Source: a bacterium
GTDB lineage: Bacteria > UBA8248
NCBI GenBank assembly: GCA_030922375.1
Contig: JAVEPB010000186.1
Coordinates: 1 to 33,251, forward strand
Direction of reading: 5' to 3'
Length of the DNA: 33,251 nucleotides
Shown here: positions 30,911-33,251 of the stretch, piece after piece
Layout: every line of letters begins with the position of its first letter
Numbering within the stretch: the first letter of the stretch is position 1
Made by a program: the position numbers and the translations under genes
The notes under the pieces: model-generated
The model's input: the letters and a program-made list of their open reading frames with translations, nothing else
Told to the model about the DNA's origin: nothing
Database searches by the model: none

Positions 30911-33251
30911 GTGAGTAACGGCTCACTTCGGATCGGCATTGATGCGGGCGGCTCTTTCACCCACGCCGCCGCTCTCCGTATCGAAGATGGCGCTCTGTAT
31001 ACGGCGCAGATCGAATCCAATCTTTCGGATCCTTCTCAAACTTTCCGTGACGCGATTCTTGAGGTGCTCAAATCGGCCGGTGCCGAGCCCGCCGACATTT
31101 TATCCATCCATCACAGCACATCCGCCGTAACGGGTGCGCTGCTTGAAAAGCGCACTCAGAATATCGCCCTTATTGTAAACAAGGGATTTCGGCATATCCT
31201 CGAAATCGGTAGGCAGAGCGTCCCCGATGGGCTCGGGAATTCCTATTTCTGGGTGAAGCCCGGCCGGGTGTTGCCCGTGGACAGGATCCATGAAATTGAA
31301 GGGCGGATTGACTCCGATGGCAAGGAAGTCACGCCCTTCGATGAGGAAGAGATTCTGGACCTCGCGTATTCTCTAAATAAAAAGGGCGTTGAAGCCGTTG
31401 CCGTATGCCTGCTTCATTCCGACCTGAATTCGGCGCACGAGACCGAAGTAAAAAAGTGTTTTGCCGGGGAATTTCCCGAGTGCCATGTGTCGCTGTCGAA
31501 TGAAGTGCTCCCGGGGCACAGAGAGCACGAACGGGCTGTAGCAACCATTCTGGACGCCGCCGGCAAATCTATTTTAAATCCCTGTTTGGATCGAATCGCC
31601 GACGGTGTATCGGCTATTTGTCCGGCGTTCCCTCCGCTATCAATCGTGAAATCAAATGGTTTTGTTTCAGACATATCCAATGGCGCGCTTCGGCCACTAT
31701 CGATGGCGATGTCGGGCTCCGCGGCCGGAGTGTTCGCCTGCGCGGGAGTCGCCTCCCGGGCCGGTCTTGAAAAAGTCATTGCCTTTAACGTTGGAGGTTC
31801 AATGACCGAGGTATCGATTCTCGATGGCGGTGTGCCAGGCATCTCTTCCGCCGTGCGTCTGGGAAGTCATTCGTTCGATGTTCCGGCTGTCGATGTTTCG
31901 ATAGCGGAGATTGGCGGCGCGTCTATCGCCTGGTCCGGCAAGGACGGAAATCTTTTCGTCGGCCCCCGGAACTCGGGTTCTGACCCCGGTCCGATGTGTT
32001 TTGGTAAGGGAGCCAGCGAGCCAACAGTAACAGACGCATTGTTGTTTCTCGGTTATCTGCCTGAATCCGTGGCCGGAACAGGGCTCATCTTCTCGCGCGA
32101 ACGGGCGGAGGATGGCATTGGCGCTATCGCCAGAAAACTGGAAGTTTCTCCTCAAGAGGCCGCCGAAAAAATTATTGAGGTTGCCGCCAGGGAGCAGGCA
32201 CGGGTCGTTCATCAAAAGACGGTTCGTGTTGGCGAGGATCCGCGCGACTATGCCCTCATGGCGATTGGGGGTGCGGGTCCCCTTATGGCGGCCAAGATGG
32301 CGAAACTTTTAGGCATAAAAAGAGTAATTGTCCCCCCCTTTTCCGGATGCGGGGGCGCGTCCGGGTTGGCCGGGGCTACGATGCCTTATGAACTGATGGA
32401 GCCGTTTTCGGTTGAGTTCGACGGCGCGGCCCTCGAGGTTCTTCACAATCGCCTTGGGGATATGATGGCCAAGGCCGAAGCCGCCCTAACCGCCCAAAAG
32501 ATTCCCAAAGATGCCCAGTCGGTCGAGTGCTCAATTGAATTGCGGGGCCGGAAGGACAATCGGGTAGTCACCGTTGAATTGTCCAGGGAAGATCCCCTTT
32601 CGGACACACTGGATGGTATCGCGGATAAATACCGCTCTGCGTTTCGGGATCGGTATGGACTGAATCATGACGACCGAATAGCGGTCGATGTGGTTAATTT
32701 GCGTCTCATCGCATCCGATTTTTCGAATCCCGGCCTCTCTCTAAAGATTGAACCGGGGAAGGGCGCCGAGGCAGCCCGGATAGGGGAGCGGGAAGTGGTG
32801 TTCGGTGAGGGGGTGAAACTATCCGTGCCGGTATTTTCACGCTCCGATCTTGGGAAGGGAGATTCGTATAAGGGAGCGTCCGTTATCGAAGGGCCGGGCG
32901 GAACGACCGTCGTTCCTCCCGAGGGACTTTGCCATGTAGACGAATGGGGTAATTTGCAAATTCATCTGCCGTCGCTGAATTTTCCTTCGTCATCCACCCC
33001 GGGGGAAATGGCCAACGGTCTGGGGATGGCGGATTTGGATATTATCGAGGGAGCGATTATCGCCGCAGAAACGGAAATGGAGTCCTTGATCGGGCGAATG
33101 TCGGGGTCGGACATGATGAGGGATTTGGGTGACTTACGCGCCGCTATTTTTGATCGGATGGGAAGGAAACTTACCGGGCGAACCGCCTCCGCGGTTCCCG
33201 ATCCCGTGTTGACAAATTGGAAGCTTGAAGAACTTCGCGACGGCGACGTGT
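30911..33251 (+). CDS. HyuA-HyuB fusion (oxoprolinase-like) with altered ATP-site motifs, 3' truncated by window edge
   Basis: GTG 30911 (AGGAGG 5 nt upstream) opens a frame uninterrupted for 780 codons to the window end. Residues 1 to about 690 are HyuA-like: RIGIDAGGSFTHAA, FNVGGSMTEVSI (N293), AEIGGASIAW, SGSDPGPMCFG, PTVTDALLFLGYL. From about residue 707 a second domain starts (DLDIIEGAIIAAETEMESLI, then AIFDRMGRKL), matching the N-terminus of HyuB. The order is that of single-chain 5-oxoprolinase. Compared with HyuA at 27172, the phosphate-1 TD is TH (H18) and the phosphate-2 Asp is Asn293, so ATP use may be altered. It is probably the operon's fifth gene. Confidence 0.88.
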   Translation, partial: MSNGSLRIGIDAGGSFTHAAALRIEDGALYTAQIESNLSDPSQTFRDAILEVLKSAGAEPADILSIHHSTSAVTGALLEKRTQNIALIVNKGFRHILEIGRQSVPDGLGNSYFWVKPGRVLPVDRIHEIEGRIDSDGKEVTPFDEEEILDLAYSLNKKGVEAVAVCLLHSDLNSAHETEVKKCFAGEFPECHVSLSNEVLPGHREHERAVATILDAAGKSILNPCLDRIADGVSAICPAFPPLSIVKSNGFVSDISNGALRPLSMAMSGSAAGVFACAGVASRAGLEKVIAFNVGGSMTEVSILDGGVPGISSAVRLGSHSFDVPAVDVSIAEIGGASIAWSGKDGNLFVGPRNSGSDPGPMCFGKGASEPTVTDALLFLGYLPESVAGTGLIFSRERAEDGIGAIARKLEVSPQEAAEKIIEVAAREQARVVHQKTVRVGEDPRDYALMAIGGAGPLMAAKMAKLLGIKRVIVPPFSGCGGASGLAGATMPYELMEPFSVEFDGAALEVLHNRLGDMMAKAEAALTAQKIPKDAQSVECSIELRGRKDNRVVTVELSREDPLSDTLDGIADKYRSAFRDRYGLNHDDRIAVDVVNLRLIASDFSNPGLSLKIEPGKGAEAARIGEREVVFGEGVKLSVPVFSRSDLGKGDSYKGASVIEGPGGTTVVPPEGLCHVDEWGNLQIHLPSLNFPSSSTPGEMANGLGMADLDIIEGAIIAAETEMESLIGRMSGSDMMRDLGDLRAAIFDRMGRKLTGRTASAVPDPVLTNWKLEELRDGDV

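Noticed and set aside
1-33251. CRISPR arrays, insertion sequences, toxin-antitoxin or phage defence genes
   Set aside because: No regularly spaced repeats, transposase motifs or known defence domains were seen in any frame.

Overview
The window is GC-rich bacterial DNA with short intergenic gaps, Shine-Dalgarno-led starts (several GTG or TTG) and Sec signal peptides on the binding proteins. The gene content (NMT1-like ABC importers, metallo-beta-lactamase-fold hydrolases, HyuA/HyuB proteins, Gfo/Idh/MocA oxidoreductase, LsrF-type aldolase, YdeP-type molybdoenzyme) suggests a free-living heterotrophic, probably Gram-negative and possibly uncultured bacterium. I cannot place it more precisely. 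No rRNA, CRISPR array, phage structural gene or intact integrase was seen.

Layout. (1) 1-2734: the end of a self-processing P1-family (DmpA/NylC-type) hydrolase, translationally coupled to an MFS transporter, then a RidA-family protein; an HxlR regulator converges on them. (2) 2927-8897: an ABC import locus in the order binding protein, two tandem MBL-fold hydrolases, ATPase, permease, second binding protein, closed by a strong terminator. The binding proteins are paralogues and so are the hydrolases, and the ATPase has an internal 35-residue tandem duplication. (3) 8930-10834: a tiny ORF resembling the first residues of a metallophosphoesterase, a SAM methyltransferase and an alpha/beta hydrolase. 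(4) 10904-12706: tRNA-Gly(GCC), whose last 21 nt before CA are repeated exactly 1,729 bp downstream. The flanked segment carries one Gfo/Idh/MocA oxidoreductase and looks like a small or decayed tRNA-targeted island. (5) 12709-16731: a secreted MBL protein, divergent from a class II aldolase/short-chain dehydrogenase fusion, which converges on an LsrF-type aldolase. (6) 16957-22724: a pseudo-receiver/TPR protein, a dienelactone hydrolase remnant, an EamA exporter, a maleate isomerase-family protein, a membrane protein with a four-cysteine motif, and an amidase-signature enzyme. (7) 22816-33251: a PPC-domain protein, then a tightly packed set of genes: YdeP-type molybdoenzyme, NicX/M29-like metalloenzyme, HyuA, HyuB, and a HyuA-HyuB fusion that runs off the window.

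Taken together, the right half looks like a catabolic region for a cyclic amide or N-heterocycle: redox activation by the molybdoenzyme, ring opening by a NicX-like iron enzyme or ATP-dependent Hyu proteins, amide hydrolysis by the amidase, and cis-trans isomerisation of a maleate-like product. This pathway is inferred from family membership and proximity, not shown. The left half is a separate uptake-and-hydrolysis locus of unknown substrate.
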